Shown in pieces: positions 32,807-41,322 of a stretch of 64,000 nt of DNA. The position numbers and the translations under genes were made by a program. Numbering within the stretch: position 1 is the stretch's first letter; the number at the start of each line of letters is the position of its first letter. This DNA comes from Modestobacter sp. Leaf380. GTDB taxonomy: Bacteria > Actinomycetota > Actinomycetes > Mycobacteriales > Geodermatophilaceae. The notes under the pieces were generated by a model that did no database searches, was not told the origin of the DNA, and saw only the letters and a program-made list of their open reading frames with translations. The stretch spans positions 62,001 through 126,000 of the forward strand of contig NZ_LMQC01000020.1 in the NCBI RefSeq assembly GCF_001424485.1, read 5' to 3'.

Positions 32807-32863
32807 AGACGCTTGACCTGGGGACGTCGGCGCGGCACCGTGCGCGGGACGAGAGGAGCGGTC

Positions 32864-34180
32864 GTGGGCGACTGGCGCAACTGGGCGGGCAACCAACGGG
32901 CCGCCGGCATCGAGGTGCTGCACCCCGCGGGCACCGCGGAGATCGCGGCCGTGCTGACGACGGCGGCCGCGCGCGGCCGGCGGGTCCGGCCGATCGGCAG
33001 CGGGCACTCCTTCACCGCGATCGGCGCGCCCGAGCACGTCCAGCTGCGGCTGGACCGGCACGCCGCCCTGCTCGACGTCGGTCCCACCGGCCTGGTCACC
33101 GTCCAGGCCGGGATGCCGCTGCACCGGCTCAACGCCGAGCTCGCCGCCCGCGGCTGGGCGCTGGAGAACCTGGGCGACATCGACCGGCAGACCGTCGCCG
33201 GCGCGCTGTCCACCGGCACCCACGGCACCGGTGCCGCCTTCGGTGGGCTGGCCACGCAGGTCCGGGCGCTCCAGCTCGTCACGGCCGACGGCAGCGTGCT
33301 GACCTGCTCGCCGTCCGAGCACCCCGAGGTCTTCGACGTCGCCCGGCTGGGCCTGGGCGCCCTCGGCGTGCTGTCCACCGTGACCCTGCAGGCGGTCCCG
33401 GCGTTCGCCCTGGCGATGGTCGAGGGCCCGGCCCGGCTGCCCGAGCTGCTCGAGGACTTCGCGGAGGTGATGACCTCCACCGACCACGTCGAGTTCTACT
33501 GGTTCCCGCACACCGACCGCTGCCTCACCAAGCACAACACCCGGGTGCCCCTGGCCGACGGCCTGGACCCGCTCTCTCGCTGGCGCACCCTGTGGGACGA
33601 CGAGGTGCTCTCCAACGGCCTCTTCGCCGCCGTCCTCGCCCTGGGCCGGCGGGTGCCCGCGCTGGTGCCGCCGCTGGCCCGGCTCTCCGCCTCGGCCCTG
33701 GGCGCCCGGGCGGCCACCGACCTGTCGCACCGGGTGTTCGTCTCCGCCCGCCGGGTCCGGTTCCGCGAGATGGAGTACGCCGTGCCCCGCGAGGCCGCCC
33801 CCGAGGTGCTCCGCGAGATCGCCCGGCTGGTCGACGCCTCGGGGTGGCGGGTGCCCTTCCCGGTGGAGGTCCGGGTCTCGGCCGCCGACGACGTCCCGCT
33901 GTCCACCGCGGTCGGCCGGGAGACCGCCTACGTCGCCGTGCACGTGCCCGCCCGCACCGAGCCCGGTCCGTACTTCGACGCGGTCGAGGCCGTCTGCGGC
34001 GCCGTCGGCGGCCGCCCGCACTGGGGCAAGCTGCACGGCCTGGGCGCGGCGGAACTGACCGACCGGTACCCCCGGTTCGGCGAGTTCGTCGCGCTGCGCG
34101 ACCGGCTCGACCCAGCCGGGGTCCTGGGCAACGCACACCTGGACCGGCTGCTCGGCACGCCCCGCGCCGCGGTGGTCTGA
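32864..34180 (+). CDS. D-arabinono-1,4-lactone oxidase family FAD protein
   Basis: A 438-residue oxidase of the VAO/ALO family. The FAD-binding domain has VRPIGSGHSFTAIG (about 41), where His is the usual covalent flavin attachment, VTVQAGMPLHRLNAELAARG (about 78), and GALSTGTHGTG (about 112). The C-terminal ALO domain has PHWGKLHGL (about 384) and ends with DPAGVLGNAHLDRLLG. Members oxidise sugar lactones or alditols. The GTG at 32864 follows GAGGAG. The TetR gene starts 2 bp after its stop, so the oxidase, TetR and MFS genes appear to form one transcription unit. Confidence 0.92.
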   Translation: MGDWRNWAGNQRAAGIEVLHPAGTAEIAAVLTTAAARGRRVRPIGSGHSFTAIGAPEHVQLRLDRHAALLDVGPTGLVTVQAGMPLHRLNAELAARGWALENLGDIDRQTVAGALSTGTHGTGAAFGGLATQVRALQLVTADGSVLTCSPSEHPEVFDVARLGLGALGVLSTVTLQAVPAFALAMVEGPARLPELLEDFAEVMTSTDHVEFYWFPHTDRCLTKHNTRVPLADGLDPLSRWRTLWDDEVLSNGLFAAVLALGRRVPALVPPLARLSASALGARAATDLSHRVFVSARRVRFREMEYAVPREAAPEVLREIARLVDASGWRVPFPVEVRVSAADDVPLSTAVGRETAYVAVHVPARTEPGPYFDAVEAVCGAVGGRPHWGKLHGLGAAELTDRYPRFGEFVALRDRLDPAGVLGNAHLDRLLGTPRAAVV

Positions 34181-34181
34181 G

Positions 34182-34778
34182 GTGCCCCGGATGCCGGCGG
34201 CGGACCGGCGTGGGGCCCTGGTCGAGGCGGCGCTGCGGGTGATGTCCCGCGACGGCCTGGCCGCCGGCACCACCCGGGCCGTCGTCGCCGAGGCCGGCAT
34301 GTCGCTGGCCAGCTTCCACTACGCGTTCGCCTCCCGGGACGAGCTGATGCGCGAGCTCGTGGACCGGGTGGTCGGCCGGGAGCTGGCCGCGGTGACCCCG
34401 GAACCCGGGGCCTCGCTGACCGGGACGCTGCGGGCGGCGGCGCACGGCTACCTGGCCCACCTGGAGGCCGACCCGGGCGCCGAGCTCTTCATGCTCGAGC
34501 TGACCCTGCACGCCGTCCGGGACCCCTCGCTGGTGCCGCTGGCTGCCCGGCAGTACACCGCCTACACCGCCATGGCCGCCGGGCTGCTCGAGCGGGCGGC
34601 GGCCGCCGCCGGCACCGCGTGGCGCCGTCCCGTCGGGGACCTGGCCCGGCTGCTGGTCGTGCTGCTGGACGGGGTGAGGACGACCTGGCTGGTCGACCGG
34701 GACACCGCGGCCGCCGCGGCCGCGCTGGACGCCGCGCTGGAGGTCTTCACCCGCGCGCACGCCGGGGCCCCCGCGTGA
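34182..34778 (+). CDS. TetR/AcrR-family regulator
   Basis: A 198-residue TetR-type repressor. The N-terminal helix-turn-helix is at about 8-55 (AALRVMSRDGLAAGTTRAVV and AGMSLASFHYAFASRDEL, with the recognition helix ending in FHYAF). The rest is an all-helical ligand-binding domain with a C-terminal TetR_C-like region. The start is GTG just after the oxidase stop. It overlaps the following MFS gene by 4 bp (GTGA). It probably controls this unit, perhaps via the palindrome at 32793-32806. Confidence 0.92.
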   Translation: MPRMPAADRRGALVEAALRVMSRDGLAAGTTRAVVAEAGMSLASFHYAFASRDELMRELVDRVVGRELAAVTPEPGASLTGTLRAAAHGYLAHLEADPGAELFMLELTLHAVRDPSLVPLAARQYTAYTAMAAGLLERAAAAAGTAWRRPVGDLARLLVVLLDGVRTTWLVDRDTAAAAAALDAALEVFTRAHAGAPA

Positions 34779-36003
34779 GGGCGGACCCCGTCGCCCCGCG
34801 CGCCGGGCCCCCGGACGCCGCCGGCGCCCGGGTCGGTCGCGGGTGGACCCTGCGGTTCGGCCTGCTCTGGCTGGGGCTGTGGGCCGCGCAGCTCGCCCCG
34901 GTCCAGCTGCTGCTGCCGGTGCTGCTCGCCGACGTCGACCCGGCACACCGGGTGCGCGACCTGGGCCTGGTCAACGGCTTGGCCGGGCTCGCCGCGCTGG
35001 CCGCGCTCCCGCTGTTCGGCCGCTGGTGCGACCGCACCCGCAGCCGGTTCGGCCGCCGGCGGGTCTGGGTCGCGGCCGGGGTGGTCGTGGACGCGCTGGG
35101 CCTGGTGCTGCTGGCCGGGGCGACCACCTGGCCGGCCGTCGCCGGGGCCTGGCTGGTCGCCCAGCTGGGGCTCTACGCGGCGATGACCGGGCTGACCGCG
35201 GTCATCGCCGACCAGGTGCCCGCCGGCAGCGGGCCACCGTGTCGGCCGCGGTCTTCGCCCCGCAGGCGCTGGGCATCGTCGTCGGACTCGGTGCCGTGGC
35301 CGCCGTGGACGCCCGGCCCGGCCCCGGCGCGCTGGTGCTCGTCGTGCTCCTGCTGGTCACCGCGGTGCCCTGGCTGCTCCGCTCCCGGGACACCCTGCCC
35401 CTGCCGGACGTGCCGACGGTGGCGCGGGTGCGGACACCGGCCACCGGCGACCAGAGGTGGGCCTTCGCCGGCCGGCTGCTGGTCAACCTGGGCAACGCCC
35501 TCGGGACGACGTACCTGCTGTACTTCCTGGCCGACGGCCTCGGCGTCGCCGACCCGGAGGGCGCCCTGCTCACCGTCACGCTGGTCTACCTGGTGACCAC
35601 GGTGGCCGCGACCTGGCTGGGCGGGCGGCTCTCCGACGCCACCGGCCGCCGCCGGGCCCCGGTCGCGGCGGCCGCCGGCCTGCAGGCGCTGGCCTGCGCA
35701 CTGCTCGTGGTGGCGCCGTCGTGGACCAGCGTCCTCGTCGCCGGCGCCCTGCTCGGGGCCGGGTACGGCGCCTTCACCTCGGTCGACCAGGCGCTGGTGA
35801 CCGAGGTGCTGCCCGACCCGGACGCTCTGGCCGCCGACCTCGGTGTGCTCAACGTGGCGCTGGTCGCCCCGCAGGCCCTGGCGCCGCTGCTCGCCGCCCT
35901 GGTGATCAGCTCGCTGGGCGGCTACCCGGTGCTCTTCGCCGTCGCCGGGGTGACCACCGTGCTCGGTGCGCTGTCGGTGTCCCGGATCAGGTCGGTGCGC
36001 TGA
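34775..36003 (+). pseudogene. MFS transporter, frameshifted near 35227
   Basis: An MFS permease read in two frames. Frame 1 (from GTG 34775) gives helices 1-5, with the inter-helix loop FGRWCDRTRSRFGRRR, up to DQVPAG. The continuation QRATVSAAVFAPQALG and helices 6-12 is one frame over, to the stop at 36003. A single missing C (GGCAG for an expected GGCCAG at about 35227) explains the break. Restored, the protein would be about 409 residues. The coding character is intact on both sides, so this is either a recent loss-of-function mutation or a sequencing error. The start overlaps the TetR stop; the 3' end overlaps the QuiC gene by 17 bp. Confidence 0.85.
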
Positions 36004-37894
36004 GCGGGCGCGCCCGGCTCCCGTTCTCCGCCCGGGCCCGGCTCCCGTTCTCCGCCCGCGCCCGGCTCCCCTTCTCCGCCCGGGCCCGGCGGTGGGCCGC
36101 CATCCGGACCGGGGAGTTCGCCGCGCCGTAGGAGTCGTAGCCGGCCAGCCGCTGCACCACCTCGAAGAACACCCGGTCGCCCAGCACCTCGGTGTAGAGG
36201 TGCACGAACGCGCCGTGCCCGTCGGTGTCGTAGAGCAGACCGTGCTCGCGCAGGTCGGCCAGCAGTGCCGGGTCCAGGTGCAGGCGGTCGTCGAGGTCGG
36301 CGTGGTAGTTCGCCGGCACCGCCAGCAGCGGGGCGCCGGCCGCACGCAGCGCCCGGGCGGTGGCGACGACGTCCCCGGTGGCGAAGGCGACGTGCTGCGG
36401 GTCCGGGACCCCCGGTGTCCACCCGCCGCCACGGCGCAGCAGCGACACCGACAGCGCCAGCCGCACGTCCCGGGACGGCGTCGTCACCCCGCGGGAGCGG
36501 ACCAGCCCGAAGGGCGCCGCCACCTCGGCGTCGGCCCCCGGGGTCAGCCCGAGCACCGACCGGTAGAACAGCCCGGCCTCGTCGTAGGCGTCGAAGGGCT
36601 GCGTCAACCCGACGTGGTCGGTGTGGGTCAGCCCGACGCCCTCAGCCGTCTCCCCGGTGGCCAGGAAGTCCGCGGGCCACCCGTCGGGGCCGGTCCGGGC
36701 GAAGAAGACCTCGGTGCCGTCCGGGGCGGCCACCGCGGACAGCTCGGCCTCCGCGGCGCCCCGGGTGCGGGGCAGCACCGGCGCCCGCAGCGCCTCGGCG
36801 CGTGCAGCCGACGCGGTGGGGTCCACCGACTCCACCGCGAGCGCGACGACGGAGGCCTCACCGGGTGCCGCCGGGGTCGTGGACCCGGCGTTGAGCAGCA
36901 CCCGGGCGGTGCCCTGCTCCCACAGCTGCACCGGCTTGGAGCGGTGCTGACCGGTGTGCGCGAACCCCAGCCGCGCCAGCACGTCGGCCAGCACCGGCCC
37001 GGAGACGCCGTCCACCGCGAGCTCGGTGAACGCGTGCCCGGTCAGCTGCGGCGCGGCGGGCAGCACCAGCGGGTCGACCGGCAGCTCGGCCTCCAGGGCC
37101 AGCAGCGACCGCATCGCATCGACCGCCGTGCGGGCCGGGTCGGCCTGCCGGAAGACGTCGTTGAAGACCTCCAGCGACAGCGGCCCGGTGTAGCCCGCGG
37201 CCAGCACGTGGCCGAGGAAGGCGGGCAGGGCGAAGGCACCCTGGCCGGGGAACAGCCGGTGGTGCCGGGACCACTGCAGCACGTCCATCGACAGCTGCGG
37301 GGCGTCGGCCAGCTGCAGGAAGAACAGCTTGTCGGCGGGCACGTCGGCGAACCCGGCCGGGTCGCCGCCGCGGGAGAGCACGTGGAAGGAGTCCAGGCAC
37401 AGACCCAGTGCCGGGTGGTCGGCCGACCGGACGACGTCCCAGCTGTGCTCCCAGGTGGACACGTGCGTGCCCCAGGCCAGCGCCTCGTAGGCGATCCGCA
37501 GCCCGCGCTCGTCGGCCAGCTCGGCGGCGGCGTGCAGCTGGGCGGCCAGCTCGTCGTCGTCGGTGACGGCGGTGGGGGAGACCGCGGAGCAGACCAGCAC
37601 GGTGTCCACGCCCAGCTCGGCCATCACGTCGAACTTCGCCCGGGCCCGCCGCAGGTTGCGCGCCACGGTCGCCGGGTCGGTCGAGTCCAGGTCGCGGAAG
37701 GGCTGGTAGAGGTCGATGGACAGCCCCAGGTCCGTGCAGCGGGCGGCCAGCTCGGCCGGCGCCCACGGCGACGCGACCAGGTCGGGCTCGAAGACCTCGA
37801 TGCCGTCGAAGCCGGCGGCTGCCGCGGCGGTGGTCTTGTCCTCCAGCGTGCCGGACAGGCAGACGGTGGCGACCGACCGGCGGCGCTCAGCCAA
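35987..37894 (-). CDS. quiC: 3-dehydroshikimate dehydratase (QuiC type, fused to HPPD-like domain)
   Basis: A 635-residue two-domain protein. Residues 1-270 form a sugar-phosphate-isomerase/epimerase TIM barrel (FDGIEVFEPDL, AYEALAWGTHVST, LGLCLDSFHVLSRGG, LSLEVFND; acidic/His metal ligands). Residues about 290-605 form a 4-hydroxyphenylpyruvate-dioxygenase-like domain with His-His-Glu ligands in GLTHTDHVGL, PDPQHVAFATGD and FFEVVQRLAGYD. This is the layout of QuiC-type dehydratases that make protocatechuate. The start is TTG 37894, overlapping the aroE stop by 8 bp; no better start is in frame. The last about 30 residues are a RARAENGS-type repeat absent from the core family. Confidence 0.9.
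   Translation of the reverse strand: MAERRRSVATVCLSGTLEDKTTAAAAAGFDGIEVFEPDLVASPWAPAELAARCTDLGLSIDLYQPFRDLDSTDPATVARNLRRARAKFDVMAELGVDTVLVCSAVSPTAVTDDDELAAQLHAAAELADERGLRIAYEALAWGTHVSTWEHSWDVVRSADHPALGLCLDSFHVLSRGGDPAGFADVPADKLFFLQLADAPQLSMDVLQWSRHHRLFPGQGAFALPAFLGHVLAAGYTGPLSLEVFNDVFRQADPARTAVDAMRSLLALEAELPVDPLVLPAAPQLTGHAFTELAVDGVSGPVLADVLARLGFAHTGQHRSKPVQLWEQGTARVLLNAGSTTPAAPGEASVVALAVESVDPTASAARAEALRAPVLPRTRGAAEAELSAVAAPDGTEVFFARTGPDGWPADFLATGETAEGVGLTHTDHVGLTQPFDAYDEAGLFYRSVLGLTPGADAEVAAPFGLVRSRGVTTPSRDVRLALSVSLLRRGGGWTPGVPDPQHVAFATGDVVATARALRAAGAPLLAVPANYHADLDDRLHLDPALLADLREHGLLYDTDGHGAFVHLYTEVLGDRVFFEVVQRLAGYDSYGAANSPVRMAAHRRARAEKGSRARAENGSRARAENGSRARPLSAPT
36013..36084. repeat. 24-bp tandem repeat x3
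   Basis: Three 24-bp units of CCCGGCTCCCGTTCTCCGCC plus CGGG; units 2 and 3 differ by one base each. On the minus strand they encode the C-terminal RARAENGS-like tail of QuiC. They begin 10 bp after the stop of the frameshifted MFS gene. Confidence 0.92.
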
Positions 37895-38786
37895 CGGGGG
37901 TGCCCGGGACGTCGACCAGCGTCTGGAAGTGGGCCAGCACGCGGTCGGCGTCGGGCTCGACGCCGGTGAACAGCCGGAAGGAGTCGACGGCCTGGAAGAC
38001 CGCCATGCCGCCGCCGTCCAGCACCCGGCAGCCGCGCTCGCGCGCGGTGGTGACCAGCTCGGTGGCCAGCGGCCGGTAGACGACGTCGGCGACCCACAGG
38101 TCCGGTCGCAGCAGCTCACCCGGCACGGGGGAGCCCGGGTGGGCGGCCATCCCCGTGGGGGTGGCGTGCACCAGGCCGTCGGCGGCGCCGAGCGCGGTGG
38201 CCAGCCCGGTGAGGTCCCCGCCCTCGGCCCGGTCGGCCCCGAACCGCTCGCGCAGCGACCCGGCCAGCACGGTGGCCCGCTCGGTGTCGACGTCGAGCAC
38301 GGTGAGCCGGCCGGTGCCCAGGGTCAGCAGTGCGTGCGCGACGGCGGCGCCCGCGCCGCCGGCACCCAGCAGCACCACCCGGTCCAGGGCGGCGTCGGGC
38401 AGGCCCCGGTCGACGTTGCGGGCGAAGCCGGACCAGTCGGTGTTGTGCCCGACCGCGCGGCCCCCGGTGAAGACGACGGTGTTCACCGCGCCGAGCGCCT
38501 GCGCGTCCGGGGAGAGCTCGTCGAGGTGCTCGATCACCAGCTGCTTGCACGGGTGGGTCACGTTCAGCCCGTCGTAGCCGGCCAGCCGGGCGGCGGCGAC
38601 CAGCTCGCCGACCGCCTCCGGGGCCAGGCCCAGCACGTCCAGGTCCAGCCGTCGGTAGACGTAGCGGAGCCCCAGTGCGTCGGCCTCGCGCTCGTGCATC
38701 TGCGGGCTGAGAGAGGGGCCGATGCCCTGACCGATCAGCCCGACGACGACGCCCGGACGGTCGGGCTGGGCGGTGGGGACGGGCAC
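37887..38786 (-). CDS. aroE: Shikimate dehydrogenase family protein (AroE/QuiB-like, catabolic)
   Basis: A 299-residue NAD(P)-dependent shikimate/quinate dehydrogenase. Family motifs are LIGQGIGPSLSPQMHEREAD (about 15-35; Ser residues bind substrate), DGLNVTHPCKQLVIEH (about 70, with catalytic Lys), GAVNTVV (about 98), GHNTDWSGFARN (about 112), GAGGAGAAVAHAL (about 136) and GGGMAVFQAVDSF near the end. Placed in an operon with QuiC and under a TetR, it is more likely catabolic than biosynthetic. GTG at 38786 with CGGAGG upstream. It is divergent from the TetR gene. Confidence 0.92.
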   Translation of the reverse strand: MPVPTAQPDRPGVVVGLIGQGIGPSLSPQMHEREADALGLRYVYRRLDLDVLGLAPEAVGELVAAARLAGYDGLNVTHPCKQLVIEHLDELSPDAQALGAVNTVVFTGGRAVGHNTDWSGFARNVDRGLPDAALDRVVLLGAGGAGAAVAHALLTLGTGRLTVLDVDTERATVLAGSLRERFGADRAEGGDLTGLATALGAADGLVHATPTGMAAHPGSPVPGELLRPDLWVADVVYRPLATELVTTARERGCRVLDGGGMAVFQAVDSFRLFTGVEPDADRVLAHFQTLVDVPGTPVG

Positions 38787-38804
38787 GGTGCCTCCGGGTG
38801 GACG

Positions 38805-38822
38805 TATGTACCGGATGGTGAG
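38805..38822. promoter_or_regulatory. Putative TetR operator, site 1
   Basis: TATGTACCGGATGGTGAG; its reverse complement CTCACCATCCGGTACATA matches site 2 (39649-39666) at 16 of 18 positions. It lies between the aroE/quiC operon and the divergent TetR gene, 19 bp upstream of the aroE start codon. Confidence 0.6.
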
Positions 38823-38945
38823 TTGGTGCGACCCAGGACACCACACGGACGCCGCGGGCACCACCCCGCCGGGTGGTCGTCCCGCTCCTCGGTGGCCACC
38901 TAGGCTCGGGACGCCGCCGCCCGGCGGTCCGACCCAGGGAGACGC

Positions 38946-39596
38946 GTGTCCGCCCAGCCCGCCGACGCCGCGCCCGAGCGCACCCGCGACGCCGAGCGGA
39001 CCCGGGCCGAGATCCTCGCCGTGGCCACCTCGGAGTTCGCCGACTCCGGCTACGCCGGGGCCCGGGTCGACGTGATCGCGGCCCGCACCAGCACCACCAA
39101 GCGGATGATCTACTACTACTTCGGCAGCAAACAGGGTCTGTACGTCGCCGTCCTCGAGGCCGCCTACACCCGCATCCGTGGGCTGGAGCAGCAGCTCGAC
39201 GTCGAACACCTCGACCCGGTCGAGGCGGTCCGTGAGCTCGCCGGGCTGACCTTCGACCACCACGAGGCGCACCCGGACTTCATCCGGCTGGTCAGCATCG
39301 AGAACATCCACCACGGCGAGCACATCGCCTCCTCCGCCGTGCTGTCCACGATGGCCAACCCGGTCCTCGACGTCCTCGGCGCGATCCTGGACCGCGGCCG
39401 CACCGCCGGCGTCTTCCGCACCGACGTCGACGCGCTGGACGTGCACCAGGTGATCAGCGGGTTCTGCGTCTTCCGGACGGCGAACCGGCACACCTTCGGC
39501 ACGCTCTTCGGCCGCGACATGCTCGACCCGGCCACCCGGGCCCACCAGCGCCGGATGCTCGGCGACCTCGTGGTCGCCCACCTCACCGCGGTCTGA
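38946..39596 (+). CDS. TetR/AcrR-family regulator of the shikimate/quinate locus
   Basis: A 216-residue TetR protein. The DNA-binding domain is at about 18-65 (TRAEILAVATSEFADSGYAG, and TSTTKRMIYYYFGSKQGLYV with the recognition helix). The C-terminal domain is a TetR_C/RutR-like bundle (DFIRLVSIENIHHGEHI). GTG at 38946 with GGGAGA before it. It lies between the divergent aroE-quiC operon and the MHS transporter gene. The same 18-bp motif flanks it in both intergenic regions, so it probably represses all three functions and releases them when shikimate, quinate or a derivative binds. Confidence 0.9.
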   Translation: MSAQPADAAPERTRDAERTRAEILAVATSEFADSGYAGARVDVIAARTSTTKRMIYYYFGSKQGLYVAVLEAAYTRIRGLEQQLDVEHLDPVEAVRELAGLTFDHHEAHPDFIRLVSIENIHHGEHIASSAVLSTMANPVLDVLGAILDRGRTAGVFRTDVDALDVHQVISGFCVFRTANRHTFGTLFGRDMLDPATRAHQRRMLGDLVVAHLTAV

Positions 39597-39648
39597 CCGA
39601 CCGGCGGCGCGTCCGCGCCGTGGCGCTTGACACGGTGACCCGCGCCAC

Positions 39649-39666
39649 CTCACCATCCAGTACGTA
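39649..39666. promoter_or_regulatory. Putative TetR operator, site 2
   Basis: CTCACCATCCAGTACGTA, 16/18 identical to site 1 on the opposite strand. It lies 17 nt after TTGACA (39627-39632), so it would cover the -10 of the transporter promoter. A TTGGTACATA element follows at 39671-39680. Confidence 0.6.
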
Positions 39667-39858
39667 ACCAGTTGGTACATAGACCGACGGACACGAGCTC
39701 CAGCCCTGACGAGGGCAGGCCGGACGTCGACCGGAGACCCCGGACGACGTGCGCACAGCACTGCAACGCCGCACCGCTGACCGCACCCGCGCACCGCAGG
39801 CCCACCGGGCCGGCGGTCGCCGGCAGGCCCGACCTGCCACCACCCCCAGGAGACCGTC

Positions 39859-41277
39859 ATGAGCACGACCCACGAGGCCGGCGGCCCGCCCGCCGCGACG
39901 CCGCCGGCCGTCAAGCGCACCCCGAAGAAGGCCGCCCTGAGCGGCTGGCTGGGCAGCGCGCTGGAGTACTACGACTTCTTCATCTACGCCCAGGCCGCTG
40001 CGCTGGTCTTTCCGACCGTCTTCTTCCCGGCCGACGACCCGCAGGTCGCCGTCGTCGCGTCACTGGCGACCTTCGGCGTCGGCTACGTGGCCCGCCCGAT
40101 CGGGGCCTTCGTCCTCGGGCACTGGGGCGACACGCACGGGCGCAAGAACATGCTCGTGCTCTGCATGCTGATGATGGGCGTCTCGACCTTCCTGGTCGCG
40201 GTGCTGCCCACCTACGGCCAGGTCGGCGTGCTCGCCCCGGCGCTGCTGGTGCTGATGCGGCTGGTCCAGGGCTTCGCGGTCGGCGGCGAGATCGCCGGGG
40301 CCAGCACCATGACCATGGAACACGCGCCGTTCGGCAAGCGCGGCTTCTACACCAGCTTCACCCTGCAGGGTGTCCAGGGCGGGCAGCTGCTCGCCGCGGC
40401 GATCTTCCTGCCGCTGGCTGCCGTGCTGCCCGAGGACGACTTCCAGAGCTGGGGCTGGCGCATCCCGTTCCTGCTCAGCGCCGTCGTCATCGTCGTGGGC
40501 CTGGTCGTCCGTCGGAAGGTCGAGGAGACCCCCGCGTTCCAGGAGAAGGCCGCGACCGGCGAGGTGCCCAAGGCACCGATCGTGCAGGTCGTGCAGGAGA
40601 ACGGCGCCGACATGCTGCGCGTGGTCGTCATGGCGCTGATGAACGCCGTCCCGCTGACCGCCACGGTCTTCGGTGCCACCTACGCGACCAGCGAGGCCTA
40701 CGGCGTCGGGTTCTCCACCGCCACCTACCTGTGGATCTCCGTCGTCGGCAACCTGGTCGCGATGGTGCTCATCCCCTTCGTCGGCGACTTGTCCGACCGG
40801 ATCGGCCGTCGGCCCTGCATCATCGTCGGCGCACTGGGCTCCACCGCGATGGCCTACGCCTACCTGCATGCGATCAGCATCGACAACGTCCCGCTGGCGT
40901 TCGTGTTCGCACTGCTCATGTGGGGGTCGGTGTACCAGGGCTACAACGCGGTGTTCCCGAGCTTCTACCAGGAGCTCTTCCCCACCCGCACACGCGTGAC
41001 CGGCTTCGCGGTGAGCCAGAACATCGGCACGATGATCACCGCGTTCCTGCCCTCGCTGTTCGCCGCCATCGCACCGCCCGGGTCCAACGTGCCGCTGATC
41101 GTGGGCAGCATCGTGTTCGGCATCGGGATCGCGGTGGCCCTGGCCGCCCTCTCCGCGCGGGAGACCCACCGGGTGGCCCTGGACGACCTCGGCCGGGCCG
41201 ACGCCGTCCCGATGGACAAGGCCGAGTACGCCCGGGTCAGGGCGAACCCGCACGAGGACGTCACCGCCCGCGTGTGA
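39859..41277 (+). CDS. MHS-family MFS permease (shikimate/dehydroshikimate uptake likely)
   Basis: A 472-residue MFS permease with 12 helices, of the metabolite:H+ symporter (MHS) group that includes ShiA. Group features are SALEYYDFFIYAQAAALVF in helix 1, GYVARPIGAFVLGHWGDTHGRKN in the helix 2-3 loop, RLVQGFAVGGEIAGASTMT in helix 4-5 and GDLSDRIGRRP in the second half. Substrate is inferred from the adjoining TetR, AroE and QuiC genes and from the shared operator. The ATG follows AGGAGA. A strong hairpin closes the gene. Confidence 0.9.
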   Translation: MSTTHEAGGPPAATPPAVKRTPKKAALSGWLGSALEYYDFFIYAQAAALVFPTVFFPADDPQVAVVASLATFGVGYVARPIGAFVLGHWGDTHGRKNMLVLCMLMMGVSTFLVAVLPTYGQVGVLAPALLVLMRLVQGFAVGGEIAGASTMTMEHAPFGKRGFYTSFTLQGVQGGQLLAAAIFLPLAAVLPEDDFQSWGWRIPFLLSAVVIVVGLVVRRKVEETPAFQEKAATGEVPKAPIVQVVQENGADMLRVVVMALMNAVPLTATVFGATYATSEAYGVGFSTATYLWISVVGNLVAMVLIPFVGDLSDRIGRRPCIIVGALGSTAMAYAYLHAISIDNVPLAFVFALLMWGSVYQGYNAVFPSFYQELFPTRTRVTGFAVSQNIGTMITAFLPSLFAAIAPPGSNVPLIVGSIVFGIGIAVALAALSARETHRVALDDLGRADAVPMDKAEYARVRANPHEDVTARV

Positions 41278-41284
41278 ACCGCTG

Positions 41285-41318
41285 CACCGGGGTCCCGCCG
41301 TCCGGCGGGACCCCGGTG
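41285..41318. terminator. Bidirectional terminator hairpin
   Basis: CACCGGGGTCCCGCC-GTCC-GGCGGGACCCCGGTG, a perfect 15-bp stem with a 4-nt loop. It sits between the convergent MHS permease and aldo/keto reductase genes. Confidence 0.8.
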
Positions 41319-41322
41319 GACG

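Noticed and set aside
35215-35240. Programmed ribosomal frameshift in the MFS gene
   Set aside because: No slippery heptamer or following pseudoknot is evident and MFS permeases are not known to use one. A 1-bp deletion is the simpler explanation.
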